Shown in pieces: positions 30,437 to 39,448 of a stretch of 64,000 nucleotides of DNA. Position numbers and translations under genes: made by a program. Location of the stretch: assembly GCF_002798305.1 (NCBI RefSeq), contig NZ_PCGR01000001.1, positions 248,001 to 312,000 of the forward strand, given 5' to 3'. Numbering within the stretch: position 1 is the stretch's first letter; each line of letters starts with the position of its first letter. Source of the DNA: Chryseomicrobium excrementi. Its GTDB lineage: Bacteria; Bacillota; Bacilli; Bacillales_A; Planococcaceae. The notes beneath the pieces were generated by a model. It saw only the letters and a list, made by a program, of their open reading frames with translations, searched no databases and had not been told where the DNA came from.

Positions 30437-31539
30437 ATGGACATCGTGTCATCGAACTGTTTGAACAATGGGCAAAGCCTGCACTGGCTATGGAAGGGGA
30501 TCCGATTGGACTCCATATTGGGACACTAAATAAGACGGTATCTCGGGTCCTTGTAACATTGGATGTAACTAAGGAAGTTGTACAAGAAGCTATCGAGGAA
30601 GAGTGTGAACTTATTTTAGCTCATCATCCTCCTATATACAGAAAGCTGAGTGCTATAGACACCTCCACTCCGCTAGGTCGATTGATTGAACTGTGTATCA
30701 AACATAATATTGCCGTCTATGCGGCACACACCAATTTGGATATTGCCCAAGGTGGTGTCAATGATATGCTCAGCCATAAGCTGCAATTGAACGATGTGAA
30801 GGTATTGACGCAGACCTACTCTGAACCGATGATGAAGCTTGCGGTCTTTACCCCAGAAAGTCATGCAGAGGCGATGCGTAAGTCTTTAGCGGCTGCAGGA
30901 GCTGGACAACTTGGCGACTATAAGCACTGCTCGTATTCGTTAAAAGGTACCGGTCGCTTTCGACCAACGTCTGAAGCAGATCCTTATATTGGAGAAGCTG
31001 GCAAGCTTGAAGTCGTTGAGGAAGAGAAGATTGAAGTGGTGTTTCCAAAGTCCACTACTTCGCGAGTAGTGAAAGCGATGTTGAAAGCACATCCCTATGA
31101 AGAAGTAGCATATGATTTGTATGCGCTGGACCTTCAAGCGAATGAACATGGTTTAGGGCGAATTGGGAAAGTGCAACCGATGACGTTAAAAGAGTTCGCT
31201 CAGCATGTAAAGACGCAACTTGATGTACCTTTTGTGAGAGTCACAGGAGATCTTCATGCATCTATAGAAAAAGTGGCAGTAATTGGTGGAGACGGAAACA
31301 AATATATTCGCGATGCCAAGCGCGCTGGGGCGGATGTATTGGTCACTGGCGATATGTATTTCCATACAGCACAAGATGCCGAAACAATGGGGCTCATGAT
31401 AGTCGATCCGGGTCATCATGTGGAGTCTGTGATGAAGGAAGGAACGGTCCGCTATATGACGAACTTGATGCAAGGAGAGAAAAAAGCACCTCAGTTCATT
31501 CCCTCTAAGATTTCTACGGAGCCATTTAAATTGATATAA
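30433..31539 (+). CDS. yqfO: NIF3-like dinuclear metal-binding protein (YqfO)
   Basis: NIF3/DUF34 family, often labelled GTP cyclohydrolase I type 2; true function is unclear. The dinuclear metal site is formed by AHHPP (H64, H65), an NLD segment near residue 101 and the C-terminal GHH near residue 328. As in Gram-positive members a PII-like domain is inserted in the middle (about 130-240), giving 368 residues. Its ATG overlaps the trmK stop. Confidence 0.92.
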   Translation: MNGHRVIELFEQWAKPALAMEGDPIGLHIGTLNKTVSRVLVTLDVTKEVVQEAIEEECELILAHHPPIYRKLSAIDTSTPLGRLIELCIKHNIAVYAAHTNLDIAQGGVNDMLSHKLQLNDVKVLTQTYSEPMMKLAVFTPESHAEAMRKSLAAAGAGQLGDYKHCSYSLKGTGRFRPTSEADPYIGEAGKLEVVEEEKIEVVFPKSTTSRVVKAMLKAHPYEEVAYDLYALDLQANEHGLGRIGKVQPMTLKEFAQHVKTQLDVPFVRVTGDLHASIEKVAVIGGDGNKYIRDAKRAGADVLVTGDMYFHTAQDAETMGLMIVDPGHHVESVMKEGTVRYMTNLMQGEKKAPQFIPSKISTEPFKLI

Positions 31540-31576
31540 AAAAAGGTCTGCCTCAGGCTCGAGGCAGACTTTTTTC
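31537..31576. terminator. Bidirectional terminator between yqfO and ispH
   Basis: Perfect stem GTCTGCCTC / GAGGCAGAC with A-run on the left and T-run on the right; starts within the yqfO stop and reaches the ispH stop. Confidence 0.9.
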
Positions 31577-32549
31577 ATTGAGCGTACGGCTCAATACGCA
31601 CTACAGGTTTAGGCACTTTGATTTTCGGCAAAATTTTGTCGTTTGTGACACGTTTTGTTGTATCATGAGTTTCCGGATCTTGTGGATCGTATTTCTCTAA
31701 GAACTGAATCACTTCTTTGACAATAGGAGTAGGTGTAGAGGCTCCAGCTGTGACAGATACTGTATCCACATTTTCTAACCATTCCAATTTCAACTCCGAA
31801 ATATCTCCAATGCGATAAGACGGCGTGGAAGCAATCTCTTCGGATACTTGAGTCAGGCGGTTTGAGTTGTTGCTCATTGGATCGCCCACAACGATTAATA
31901 GCTCTGTGTCACCAGCTTGTTCGGCGACAGCTTCTTGACGAACCTGAGTAGCTAAACAGATTTCTTTATGAACTTCAATTGTAGGGAACTTCGCTTTAAG
32001 AGCGTCCATTAATTTCACAACATCCCACTGGGACATAGTTGTTTGATTCGTCACGAGAAGTTTCTCATTCGCTAGTTCAAGCATATCGACGTCTTCAATC
32101 TTTTCAATCAAATGAACATGGTCTGGAGCTACTCCGATAGCGCCTTCTGGCTCAGGGTGCCCTTTCTTTCCGATATAAAGAATGTCGTAGCCTTCAGCTG
32201 TCTTTTCTGCAATTAAATCATGTGTCACCGTAACGTCAGGGCAAGTGGCATCAATAGATACCAAGCCTTTTTGTTTCGCAAGCTCGCGTACCTGTGGAGA
32301 CACGCCATGCGCAGTGAAGATTACGGTCCCTGTTTCTACTTTCTCTAAAATTTCAAGTCGGTTAGGACCATCTAATGTAATGATGCCATCTTCTTCAAAT
32401 GCGTCTGTCACATGTTTATTATGGACGATCATCCCTAATATATAAATCGGGCGAGGTAGACTTGTATCCAGTGCGGCATTACGCGCAATGACCATAGCGT
32501 CAACGACACCATAACAATACCCGCGAGGTGAGATTTTTTTAACTTTCAT
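31575..32549 (-). CDS. ispH: 4-hydroxy-3-methylbut-2-enyl diphosphate reductase IspH
   Basis: Last enzyme of the MEP isoprenoid pathway, converting HMBPP to IPP and DMAPP with a 4Fe-4S cluster. The three cluster cysteines are in PRGYCYG (C12), DATCPDVT and [10 protein letters not shown]; the substrate-binding SNNSNRL segment is present (as [10 protein letters not shown]). The start at 32549 ([10 protein letters not shown]) has AAGGAG about eight bases upstream, giving 324 residues. The partner ispG lies 5.4 kb away, also on the minus strand. Confidence 0.97.
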   Translation of the reverse strand: MKVKKISPRGYCYGVVDAMVIARNAALDTSLPRPIYILGMIVHNKHVTDAFEEDGIITLDGPNRLEILEKVETGTVIFTAHGVSPQVRELAKQKGLVSIDATCPDVTVTHDLIAEKTAEGYDILYIGKKGHPEPEGAIGVAPDHVHLIEKIEDVDMLELANEKLLVTNQTTMSQWDVVKLMDALKAKFPTIEVHKEICLATQVRQEAVAEQAGDTELLIVVGDPMSNNSNRLTQVSEEIASTPSYRIGDISELKLEWLENVDTVSVTAGASTPTPIVKEVIQFLEKYDPQDPETHDTTKRVTNDKILPKIKVPKPVVRIEPYAQ

Positions 32550-32582
32550 GGAGAAACTCCTTTCACAACACATACTACGATT

Positions 32583-32611
32583 ATTATAACGAACGAAAGC
32601 GCATGGAGCAA
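32583..32611 (-). promoter_or_regulatory. Sigma-A promoter of ispH
   Basis: Minus strand TTGCTC, 17 bp, TATAAT, 34 bp before the ispH ATG. Confidence 0.8.
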
Positions 32612-32737
32612 AGTATAGCTATTTTGGGATAAATACTGTAGAATCACGAGAGTGTGTATTTTTTCGTTGTTGCTCCACTGGACCGGAAATCCCGTGAAGC
32701 AGACTTGCCAACATTGAGAACTGTTGAAGTAGCGGAC

Positions 32738-32808
32738 TAACCTGCTTGATGAGAGGGGCCAACTCATGTGCCACTTGTAGCCATTGAAGCAGGTTATCTG
32801 TTTTTTTT
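32738..32808 (+). other. Structured element ending in a terminator-like hairpin
   Basis: Perfect 10-bp inverted repeat TAACCTGCTT / AAGCAGGTTA encloses 39 bases containing a further ATGAG/CTCAT stem and is followed by eight Ts. The 90 bases upstream repeat related motifs (GTGAAGCAG, TTGAAGTAGCGG, TTGAAGCAGG). No gene precedes it on this strand, so it looks like the 3' end of a short RNA or a leader attenuator. The rest of the 402-bp gap holds the ispH promoter and, near its right end, the cshB promoter. Confidence 0.5.
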
Positions 32809-32908
32809 AGTAGCGGGAGTTAATTCAAATGGATAAAATTTTTTATATTTCACATATTCACTCCTTTTATAATCAGTATATGAATGATAGGGAAAGACGT
32901 TAAAGACA

Positions 32909-32917
32909 TGGTACAAT
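32909..32917 (+). promoter_or_regulatory. Extended -10 promoter of cshB
   Basis: TGG-TACAAT, 34 bp before the ATG; no clear -35. Confidence 0.55.
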
Positions 32918-32951
32918 AGAACAAGGTATTTATGTGATAGGAGGGACAGTC

Positions 32952-34250
32952 ATGTCCAAATTTAGTGATTACAACTTTCAACCGTTTTTGATGGAAGCGA
33001 TTGAAGAGTTAAAGTTTGATAAACCAACACCCATCCAACAAAAAATGATTCCGCTCATCATGAAAGGCAAGAGCGCTATCGGTCAATCCCATACAGGTAC
33101 GGGGAAGACGCATAGCTTCTTATTGCCAATCGTAGAACAAATTCAAGCGGACAAACAAGAAGTGCAAGCCATTATCACATCCCCAACTCGTGAGCTTGCT
33201 ACTCAAATCCACAAGACATTGCAGCAATTAATCGAGAACTCCCCAATTCAATCAAAATTGTTTATTGGTGGTACAGATAAAGCGCGTGCTATTTCAAAGC
33301 TCGGAACACAACCGCATATTGTCGTGGGAACTCCTGGGCGAATTAAAGACCTGATGCTTGAAGGGGCCCTTCACGTTCATACGGCTTCTACTTTAGTTAT
33401 TGATGAAGCAGATCTAGCATTTGATCTAGGTTTCATCACAGACATTGATCAGTTTGCAGGTAAGATGCCGGAAGACTTAAAGATGTATGTCTTCTCCGCA
33501 ACGATTCCAGAAAAGTTGCAACCTTTCTTGAAGAAATATATGTCATCTCCAGAACATATTAAAATTGGGGACAAGAAACCCGTAGCTGAAGGAATTGAAT
33601 TCTTAGCAGTTCCGGTTCGAGGGAAATCTAAAAAGAATCGCTTAGTCGAAGTTTTAGAAGTGATAAATCCTTATCTTGCCATTATTTTCGTGAATACCAA
33701 GAAGTACGCAGATAAAGTAGCAAGTCATTTAAATGAAAATGGCTACAAAGTGGGCTTGATTCACGGGAATCTGACGCCACGAGACCGCAAGAAAATGATG
33801 CAAAGTATTCATGATTTAGAGTATCAATATATCGTGGCAACTGATTTAGCTGCTCGTGGAATCGATATTCCAGGTGTCAGTCATGTCATCAATCTAGAGA
33901 TTCCAGATGATCTTGAATTCTTTGTTCACCGCGTAGGAAGAACGGCTCGTGCAGGATTAGAAGGCCAAGCGATTCTTTTATACCAACCGGAAGATGAAGA
34001 TGCCTTGAACCGCATTGAAAAAATGAGCATCACGTTCCAACACGTCGATATTAAAGACGGGGAATGGACAGATCTCAAAGATCGCCATGCTCGTAAGAAT
34101 CGTCCGAAACAAGAAAATGAAATTGACGCAAAAGCGAAAGCATTAGTGCGGAAACCGAAAAAAGTAAAACCTGGATACAAGCGTCATATGAAATGGGAAA
34201 TGGAAAAAGTGAAAAAGAGAGAGCGTAAAATTCGCAATCGTAAACGGTAA
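32952..34250 (+). CDS. cshB: DEAD-box ATP-dependent RNA helicase CshB
   Basis: RNA helicase of the CshB (YqfR) subgroup, linked to cold adaptation and ribosome/mRNA remodelling. Motifs in order: Q-motif region PTPIQQKMIP, Walker A HTGTGKTHS, PTRELATQ, DEAD (VIDEADLAFD), SAT, IIFVNT, ARGIDIPG and HRVGRTARAG. The C-terminal tail after about residue 360 is short and very basic (KKVKKRERKIRNRKR). ATG 32952 with AGGAGGG seven bases upstream; 432 residues. nfo follows after 12 bp. Confidence 0.96.
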   Translation: MSKFSDYNFQPFLMEAIEELKFDKPTPIQQKMIPLIMKGKSAIGQSHTGTGKTHSFLLPIVEQIQADKQEVQAIITSPTRELATQIHKTLQQLIENSPIQSKLFIGGTDKARAISKLGTQPHIVVGTPGRIKDLMLEGALHVHTASTLVIDEADLAFDLGFITDIDQFAGKMPEDLKMYVFSATIPEKLQPFLKKYMSSPEHIKIGDKKPVAEGIEFLAVPVRGKSKKNRLVEVLEVINPYLAIIFVNTKKYADKVASHLNENGYKVGLIHGNLTPRDRKKMMQSIHDLEYQYIVATDLAARGIDIPGVSHVINLEIPDDLEFFVHRVGRTARAGLEGQAILLYQPEDEDALNRIEKMSITFQHVDIKDGEWTDLKDRHARKNRPKQENEIDAKAKALVRKPKKVKPGYKRHMKWEMEKVKKRERKIRNRKR

Positions 34251-34262
34251 GGGGGAACTCTT

Positions 34263-35147
34263 TTGTTAATCGGGTCTCACGTTTCAATGAATGGGAAAAA
34301 AATGTTGCTTGGTGCTAGTGAAGAAGCAGCGAGCTACGGCTCAACTACATTTATGATTTATACGGGTGCACCGCAAAACACGCGTCGGAAGCCAATTGAA
34401 GAATTGAATATTGAAGCAGGGCTTGCTCATATGAAGGAGCATGGCATGAGTAACATTGTGGTCCATGCCCCATATATCATTAATCTAGGAAACACTACAA
34501 AGCCAGAGACGTTCGCATTAGGCGTTGATTTTCTACAAAAAGAAATCGAACGCACCTATGCATTAGGTTCTAAGCAGATCGTATTACATCCAGGGGCGCA
34601 TGTCGGGGCTGGAAGTGAAGCTGGTATAGCTCGTATTGTGGAAGGTCTGAATCTTGTGCTAGAAAACAAGAGTGACGTTCAAATTGCGTTAGAGACGATG
34701 GCAGGTAAAGGTTCAGAAGTGGGACGCAGCTTCGAGGAGCTTGCTATGATCATCGAAGGTGTCACTCATAATGAGAGACTTTCTGTTTGTATGGATACCT
34801 GTCACGTTCATGATGCAGGATACAATATTAAAGAAGATTTTGATGGGGTATTAAATGAATTTGATCAGATCATTGGTCTTGATCGTTTGAAGGTAGTCCA
34901 CGTCAATGATTCTAAGAACATTCAAGGTGCTCGCAAAGACCGCCATGCCAATATAGGTCACGGGGAAATTGGATTTGAAGCGCTGTCTTATATTGTGCAC
35001 CATCCACAATTAGTGACGTTACCAAAGATTTTGGAAACACCATTTGTTGGTGCGGATGCGAAATCAAAACAAGCTCCCTATAAAATTGAAATCGATATGC
35101 TAAAACGGAATGATTTCTCACCTTCCGCTTTAGATGGTTTACTTTAA
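34263..35147 (+). CDS. nfo: Endonuclease IV (AP endonuclease Nfo)
   Basis: Zinc-dependent AP endonuclease of base-excision repair. A TIM barrel with family motifs [10 protein letters not shown] at the N-terminus, [31 protein letters not shown] and HVNDSKN, which supply the tri-zinc ligands. TTG start (MLIGSHVS aligned to B. subtilis YqfS), with GGGGGAA upstream. Length 294. Probably co-transcribed with cshB. Confidence 0.96.
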   Translation: MLIGSHVSMNGKKMLLGASEEAASYGSTTFMIYTGAPQNTRRKPIEELNIEAGLAHMKEHGMSNIVVHAPYIINLGNTTKPETFALGVDFLQKEIERTYALGSKQIVLHPGAHVGAGSEAGIARIVEGLNLVLENKSDVQIALETMAGKGSEVGRSFEELAMIIEGVTHNERLSVCMDTCHVHDAGYNIKEDFDGVLNEFDQIIGLDRLKVVHVNDSKNIQGARKDRHANIGHGEIGFEALSYIVHHPQLVTLPKILETPFVGADAKSKQAPYKIEIDMLKRNDFSPSALDGLL

Positions 35148-35173
35148 AGACTGCCATATGGCGGTCTTTTTTT
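35146..35173 (+). terminator. Terminator after nfo
   Basis: Ten-pair stem AAAGACTGCC / GGCGGTCTTT around ATAT, then a T-run; overlaps the nfo stop. Confidence 0.85.
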
Positions 35174-35184
35174 AATCAAAAAGA

Positions 35185-35213
35185 TTTACATCATCATGGT
35201 GTTCCAGTATACT
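35185..35213 (+). promoter_or_regulatory. Sigma-A promoter of the zinc-uptake operon
   Basis: TTTACA, 17 bp, TATACT; transcription would start just before the Zur box. Confidence 0.82.
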
Positions 35214-35224
35214 GAATCAAGTGT

Positions 35225-35245
35225 AAATCGGAATGATTATTAATT
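35225..35245 (+). promoter_or_regulatory. Zur box (zinc-responsive operator)
   Basis: AAATCGGAATGATTATTAATT resembles the B. subtilis Zur box AAATCGTAATNATTACGATTT (16 of 20 defined positions). It is just downstream of the promoter and upstream of an ABC operon whose third gene encodes a Fur-family zinc regulator. Confidence 0.75.
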
Positions 35246-35262
35246 AGGAAGAAGTGGCAACC

Positions 35263-36030
35263 ATGGAGAAGTATATAGAAATGAACCACGTCAGCTTTTA
35301 CTATGACAAAACCGAAGCTTTACAAGATGTCTCTTTGACCGTCAATGAAGGCGATTTTTTGGCTATTATCGGCCCAAATGGCTCTGGGAAATCAACCTTG
35401 ATGAAAATTATATTAGGTCTTCTTAAACCGATGAAAGGTGATGTCCGTCTCTTCGGTAAACCTGTTGAGGAGTTCAGAGACCGAGCGTGTATTGGGTACG
35501 TCTCACAGAAATCCAATAGTTTTAACAGCGGATTTCCTGCTACCGTCTATGAAGTGGTAAGGAGTGGTCTAGCGAAAAAAACAGGTCTGTTCGCAAAGTA
35601 TCCAAGTGATGCTTCGGATCAAGTGAAAGAAGCGTTAATCTCAGTTGGAATGCAAGCATACAGCGATCGCCCGATTAGTGCATTATCTGGTGGTCAACAG
35701 CAGCGAGTCTTCATCGCACGTGCACTGATCAGTAAACCAAAGATTTTACTGCTCGATGAGCCGACAGTAGGGATTGACCAACAAAATATGCAGTCGTTCT
35801 ATCGCATGTTGACGCATCTCAACAAACATCACGGAATTACCATTATATTAATCACACATGATGTGGATGCGGTCTCTAAAAGTATTTCACATGTTGCTTG
35901 TTTAAATCGCACCATTCATTTTCATGGCTATCAAAAAGAAATGGAATCGTTGTCAGATGAGCAGCTGGAAGCTTGGTATGGCCATCCGGTTCGGCGCGTG
36001 AAACACGAGGGAGGTCATGTACATGATTGA
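35263..36030 (+). CDS. znuC: Zinc ABC transporter ATP-binding protein
   Basis: ATPase subunit of a ZnuABC/AdcABC-type metal importer. Walker A GPNGSGKST (residues 37-45), ABC signature LSGGQQQR near residue 140, Walker B ILLLDEPTVG and the switch histidine in LITHDVD. The ATG at 35263 is 11 bases after AGGAAG; a GTG three codons earlier is possible. Length 255. Zinc rather than manganese specificity is inferred from the Zur box and the zur gene in the operon. Confidence 0.92.
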   Translation: MEKYIEMNHVSFYYDKTEALQDVSLTVNEGDFLAIIGPNGSGKSTLMKIILGLLKPMKGDVRLFGKPVEEFRDRACIGYVSQKSNSFNSGFPATVYEVVRSGLAKKTGLFAKYPSDASDQVKEALISVGMQAYSDRPISALSGGQQQRVFIARALISKPKILLLDEPTVGIDQQNMQSFYRMLTHLNKHHGITIILITHDVDAVSKSISHVACLNRTIHFHGYQKEMESLSDEQLEAWYGHPVRRVKHEGGHVHD

Positions 36031-36862
36031 AGCTATCTTTACCTATGATTTTCTTCGTCAGGCATTTATTTCAGGAATTTTGATCGGACTAATGGCGCCT
36101 CTTCTAGGAGTCTTTATCGTCGTCAGACGGTTATCCCTAATAGCGGATGCATTAAGTCATGTGACGCTCGCAGGTATCGCGGGAAGTCTATTTTTAAGTC
36201 AGTCCGTTCCAGCACTGGCGCTTCTAAATCCACTGTATTTGGGGATGGCTTCAGCAGTTGCAGGATCGACTCTCATCGAAAAGCTTCGAACGCTTTACAA
36301 ACACTATCAAGAACTGGCGATTCCAATCATTATGTCAGGTGGACTTGGACTTGCGGCACTGTTCATCTCACTTGCAGATGGCTTTCGGACAGATCTCTTT
36401 TCTTATTTGTTCGGTTCCGTTTCAGCTGTAAGTTATCAAGATATGTGGATTGTGATTGGTGTAACCGTTATCGTCCTAGTATTTTTGATTGGCTTCTTTA
36501 AAGAACTGTTTGTTTTGTCGTTTGATGAAGAATATGCACATGCCTCAGGGCTTCCAGCGAAATGGATTCATTTTTTGTTTATGGTCGTGACAGCTCTTGT
36601 AATTGCGGCTTCTATGCGTATTGTGGGCATCTTACTGGTTTCTTCTTTAATGACACTACCTGTTGCAGCGGCCATGCGACTAGCAAAGAGTTTTAAGGGA
36701 GCTATTTTGTGGTCCTTGTTATTTGGCCAGACTTCTGTACTATTCGGCCTTGTCAGTGCGTTTTATTTGGATTTAGCTCCTGGTGCTACAATTGTATTGA
36801 CTTCGATTTTGATACTCTTGATTGTAATCGCGATCATGGGACGAAAGGGGAGACGGGTATGA
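36023..36862 (+). CDS. znuB: Zinc ABC transporter permease
   Basis: ABC-3 family membrane subunit with about eight hydrophobic segments in 279 residues. The conserved ADALSHVTLAGIA segment near residue 50 and LVSSLMTLPVAAA near residue 210 are typical of Zn/Mn permeases. ATG 36023 overlaps the end of znuC and has GAGGGAGG eight bases upstream. Its own stop overlaps the zur ATG. No solute-binding protein gene is present in the operon, so it must be encoded elsewhere. Confidence 0.92.
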   Translation: MIEAIFTYDFLRQAFISGILIGLMAPLLGVFIVVRRLSLIADALSHVTLAGIAGSLFLSQSVPALALLNPLYLGMASAVAGSTLIEKLRTLYKHYQELAIPIIMSGGLGLAALFISLADGFRTDLFSYLFGSVSAVSYQDMWIVIGVTVIVLVFLIGFFKELFVLSFDEEYAHASGLPAKWIHFLFMVVTALVIAASMRIVGILLVSSLMTLPVAAAMRLAKSFKGAILWSLLFGQTSVLFGLVSAFYLDLAPGATIVLTSILILLIVIAIMGRKGRRV

Positions 36863-37269
36863 ACGAAACAAAGGCATGGAAGATTTTAAAAAACAACGGG
36901 TTTAAGCGAACGGATAAAAGAGAACGTTTGGTGGAATTGTTAACAGATTCGGATAAATATGTTACTGCGAAGCAGCTGGCCACTTCTCTCCGTGAAGACT
37001 ACCCATCTATGAGTTTTGATACCATCTACAGAAACTTGCATACTTTTGTGGAACTTGGAATTCTTGAGGAGACAGAACTGTCTGGAGAGAAGCATTTCCG
37101 TATGCATTGCGATGTCGATCATCACCACCATCACTTTATTTGCATGGATTGCGGAGACACAAAGCAAATTGCTATTTGCCCAATTGACTCGATTCGTAAC
37201 GAGATTCCAGGGTACCAGATTGAAAATCATAAACTGGAAGTTTACGGGAAATGTCCGGATTGCCAGTAA
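36859..37269 (+). CDS. zur: Fur-family zinc uptake regulator Zur
   Basis: Zinc-responsive repressor. N-terminal winged helix (about residues 1-80, FDTIYRNLHTF recognition helix), then a metal-binding half with H88-H92, and two CxxC pairs, C95/C98 and C132/C135, for the structural zinc. Length 136. The ATG overlaps the znuB stop. Being third in the operon behind a Zur box implies autoregulation. Same position as in B. subtilis (yqfV). Confidence 0.92.
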   Translation: MNETKAWKILKNNGFKRTDKRERLVELLTDSDKYVTAKQLATSLREDYPSMSFDTIYRNLHTFVELGILEETELSGEKHFRMHCDVDHHHHHFICMDCGDTKQIAICPIDSIRNEIPGYQIENHKLEVYGKCPDCQ

Positions 37270-37304
37270 ATGTGAAGAACGCATAGTTTATATAGCCATA
37301 CGAA

Positions 37305-37337
37305 AAGGGAGGTTCTCGTTATTTGAGAACCTCCCTT
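37305..37337. terminator. Hairpin between converging zur and yqfW
   Basis: Perfect 13-bp stem AAGGGAGGTTCTC / GAGAACCTCCCTT with a seven-base loop. The T-run is better on the minus-strand side (TTTT), so it probably terminates both genes. Confidence 0.75.
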
Positions 37338-37362
37338 ATTTGAATAGGATTCTGAAAGTAAT

Positions 37363-37929
37363 TTATTTGATTGGGAAGTGATGACGGATAATGGCATCAG
37401 CTTCTTGCCAATCATAAACTCGGATAACCTGTTTTGGAACAGCTAGGCGATTGTAAGGTGTATCGAACAACAGGACTGGAATATCCAACTCCTCCGCAAT
37501 CTCCACCGCATTATCATGCTTGTCTTCAAAAAACGCATCTACTTGATGGATTTTAGCTGTTGCTACTTTATTGTGTGAACCGATGAGCTCGATATGATCA
37601 TAATGGAGCTCTTGTTCTTTAAACCAGTTCATCGTGATGTCTGAGACATTGTTTCCTCGAGCAGAGATAAAATACAATTCGTAATGTTTCTTCCACTCAT
37701 CAAGCACTTGCTTGGCATGCTGTTGGATGGGAGAAGAAGCATAAATTGCTGGTTCGGCTTCTTTGAACCAGGTATAGAATTTTTGTTGATCCACTGGAAA
37801 CGCAGCAGTCAAATCGTATTCTTTGATGTCATCCAGCACAAGATTTGTTTGAAACGCTTCGTTAATATGAGGAAGAAGAGACGTAGGGCATGTCACTGTC
37901 CCGTCAATGTCAATTCCAAATCGAGCCAT
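37363..37929 (-). CDS. yqfW: HAD-family 5'(3')-nucleotidase (YqfW-like)
   Basis: Member of the NT5C-type HAD hydrolases, likely dephosphorylating deoxyribonucleotides. HAD motif I is DIDGT (D7 nucleophile, D9), motif II ISARGNN near residue 94, and the motif III/IV acidic region FFEDKHDN near residue 133. Length 188. AGGAAG lies upstream of the ATG. It begins two bases after the ispG stop, so it is in the same minus-strand operon, as in B. subtilis order. Confidence 0.86.
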   Translation of the reverse strand: MARFGIDIDGTVTCPTSLLPHINEAFQTNLVLDDIKEYDLTAAFPVDQQKFYTWFKEAEPAIYASSPIQQHAKQVLDEWKKHYELYFISARGNNVSDITMNWFKEQELHYDHIELIGSHNKVATAKIHQVDAFFEDKHDNAVEIAEELDIPVLLFDTPYNRLAVPKQVIRVYDWQEADAIIRHHFPIK

Positions 37930-37931
37930 GG

Positions 37932-39053
37932 TTACACTTCCTGACGATCGGCGTTTTGCTTTTCAAGCTCTTGTTGCGCGAAGTATTCAGCTGCAATCTT
38001 ATCAATTTCAATCTTCAGTTCTTCTACCATCGTTTCTTCTGGAACCTTCCGAACTGTTTTTCCTTTACGGAAAAGAAGTCCTTCTCCGCGTGCTCCAGCG
38101 ATACCAATATCCGCTTCACGCGCTTCACCTGGTCCATTCACCGCACAACCTAGTACAGCTACTTTGATTGGTGCTTTGATAGTAGAAATGTATTCTTCCA
38201 CTTCGTTCGCAATAGAAATCAAGTCGATTTCAATACGACCACAGGTAGGACATGAAATCAATGTTGCGGCATTTGAAGAAAGTCCGAATACTTTTAGTAA
38301 TTCACGTGCTACTTTTACTTCTTCAACTGGGTCAGCAGATAAAGACACACGAAGAGTGTTTCCGATACCCATACTTAAGAGTGTCCCAAGACCAGCTGCA
38401 CTTTTGATTGAACCAGCAAACAATGTGCCTGATTCTGTAATACCTAAGTGAAGTGGATAATCAAATGCTTGTGAAGCTAGACGGTACGCTTCAATGGCAA
38501 GGTTGACGTCAGAAGCTTTCATAGACACGATAATGTCGTGGAAATCTAGGTCTTCTAAAATTTTAATATGGTGTAAGGCACTTTCCACCATACCTTCAGC
38601 AGTTGGGTAGCCATATTTTTCAAGGATTTTGCGCTCTAAAGAACCTGCATTGACTCCAATACGAATGGGAATGCCTTTAGCTTTTGCTGCATTTACGACA
38701 GCTTCTACTTTTTCGCGACGGCCGATATTCCCTGGATTGATACGAATCTTGTCGGCACCTTGCTCAATAGCGATTAACGCTAACTTATAATCAAAATGAA
38801 TATCCACAACAAGTGGAATGTTGATGCGTTCTTTAATTGCTCCGATTGCATATGCAGCACGCTCATCTGGGCAAGCTACACGGACAACTTGACAACCGGC
38901 TTCTTCTAAGCGAAGAATCTCGGCTACAGTTGCTTCCACATCGTGAGTTTTTGTAGTCGTCATACTTTGAATAAATAATTCGTTACTTCCACCAATGGTG
39001 ATATCTCCAACACGAACTGGGCGTGTGTTTGAACGATGGATCATTTCTGGCAT
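37932..39053 (-). CDS. ispG: 4-hydroxy-3-methylbut-2-enyl diphosphate synthase IspG
   Basis: 4Fe-4S enzyme converting MEcPP to HMBPP, the step before IspH in the MEP pathway. N-terminal TIM barrel ([26 protein letters not shown]) and C-terminal cluster domain with cysteines in SCPTCGR and [10 protein letters not shown]. Length 373, normal for bacteria. AAGGAG precedes the ATG by about eight bases. First gene of the ispG-yqfW pair. Confidence 0.96.
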   Translation of the reverse strand: MPEMIHRSNTRPVRVGDITIGGSNELFIQSMTTTKTHDVEATVAEILRLEEAGCQVVRVACPDERAAYAIGAIKERINIPLVVDIHFDYKLALIAIEQGADKIRINPGNIGRREKVEAVVNAAKAKGIPIRIGVNAGSLERKILEKYGYPTAEGMVESALHHIKILEDLDFHDIIVSMKASDVNLAIEAYRLASQAFDYPLHLGITESGTLFAGSIKSAAGLGTLLSMGIGNTLRVSLSADPVEEVKVARELLKVFGLSSNAATLISCPTCGRIEIDLISIANEVEEYISTIKAPIKVAVLGCAVNGPGEAREADIGIAGARGEGLLFRKGKTVRKVPEETMVEELKIEIDKIAAEYFAQQELEKQNADRQEV

Positions 39054-39126
39054 TGTATTCGCTCCTTTTGTTGTTGCGCTTCACTTCATTCTACCAATGT
39101 ACTAGAGAGAAAGACAAGAAGGAAGC

Positions 39127-39405
39127 TTAATTCGTGCAGGGTTTCCAATAGGGATAAACGAATGAGTGATTCGAAAAGTTGCGTTCGTTTGGATTCAATT
39201 GGTTCAAAAGATGTGGCCACTCTATAAAACTGATGGGTGCGTTGCTAGTTGCAAACACCTCTTCAAGTGAAGCGGTTGGGGAAGCAATCTCAAGCTTGTA
39301 GTCAGAAAGCGGTTCACACAAAGTCGTGCTTGATTTTTTTGAAAGATCCACTTGGACGGCATAGCAAAGTAGACAAATGGTTAGAGAAGCGAGAATGTAG
39401 CGCAT
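39127..39405 (-). CDS. Small secreted hypothetical protein
   Basis: Unrecognised 92-residue protein. An N-terminal hydrophobic stretch (about residues 3-18, ILASLTICLLCYAVQV) looks like a signal peptide or anchor; the rest is hydrophilic with two cysteines. The ATG at 39405 follows GGGAGGG by about seven bases, but that ribosome site is the 3' arm of a terminator-like stem, so translation may depend on unfolding. It lies downstream of a DUF1189-like gene. Whether it is expressed is uncertain. Confidence 0.55.
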   Translation of the reverse strand: MRYILASLTICLLCYAVQVDLSKKSSTTLCEPLSDYKLEIASPTASLEEVFATSNAPISFIEWPHLLNQLNPNERNFSNHSFVYPYWKPCTN

Positions 39406-39442
39406 AAAAAATCCCTCCCAGAGTACAATCTATGCGGGAGGG
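39406..39442 (-). terminator. Terminator-like hairpin containing the next ribosome site
   Basis: On the minus strand CCCTCCC pairs with GGGAGGG over a 16-base loop and is followed by ATTTTTT, then directly by the ATG of the small secreted protein. Confidence 0.6.
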
Positions 39443-39448
39443 GAGTGT

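Noticed and set aside
32546-32767. A 73-codon minus-strand frame upstream of ispH
   Set aside because: Overlaps the ispH start and promoter, lacks a ribosome site, and falls in the structured non-coding segment.
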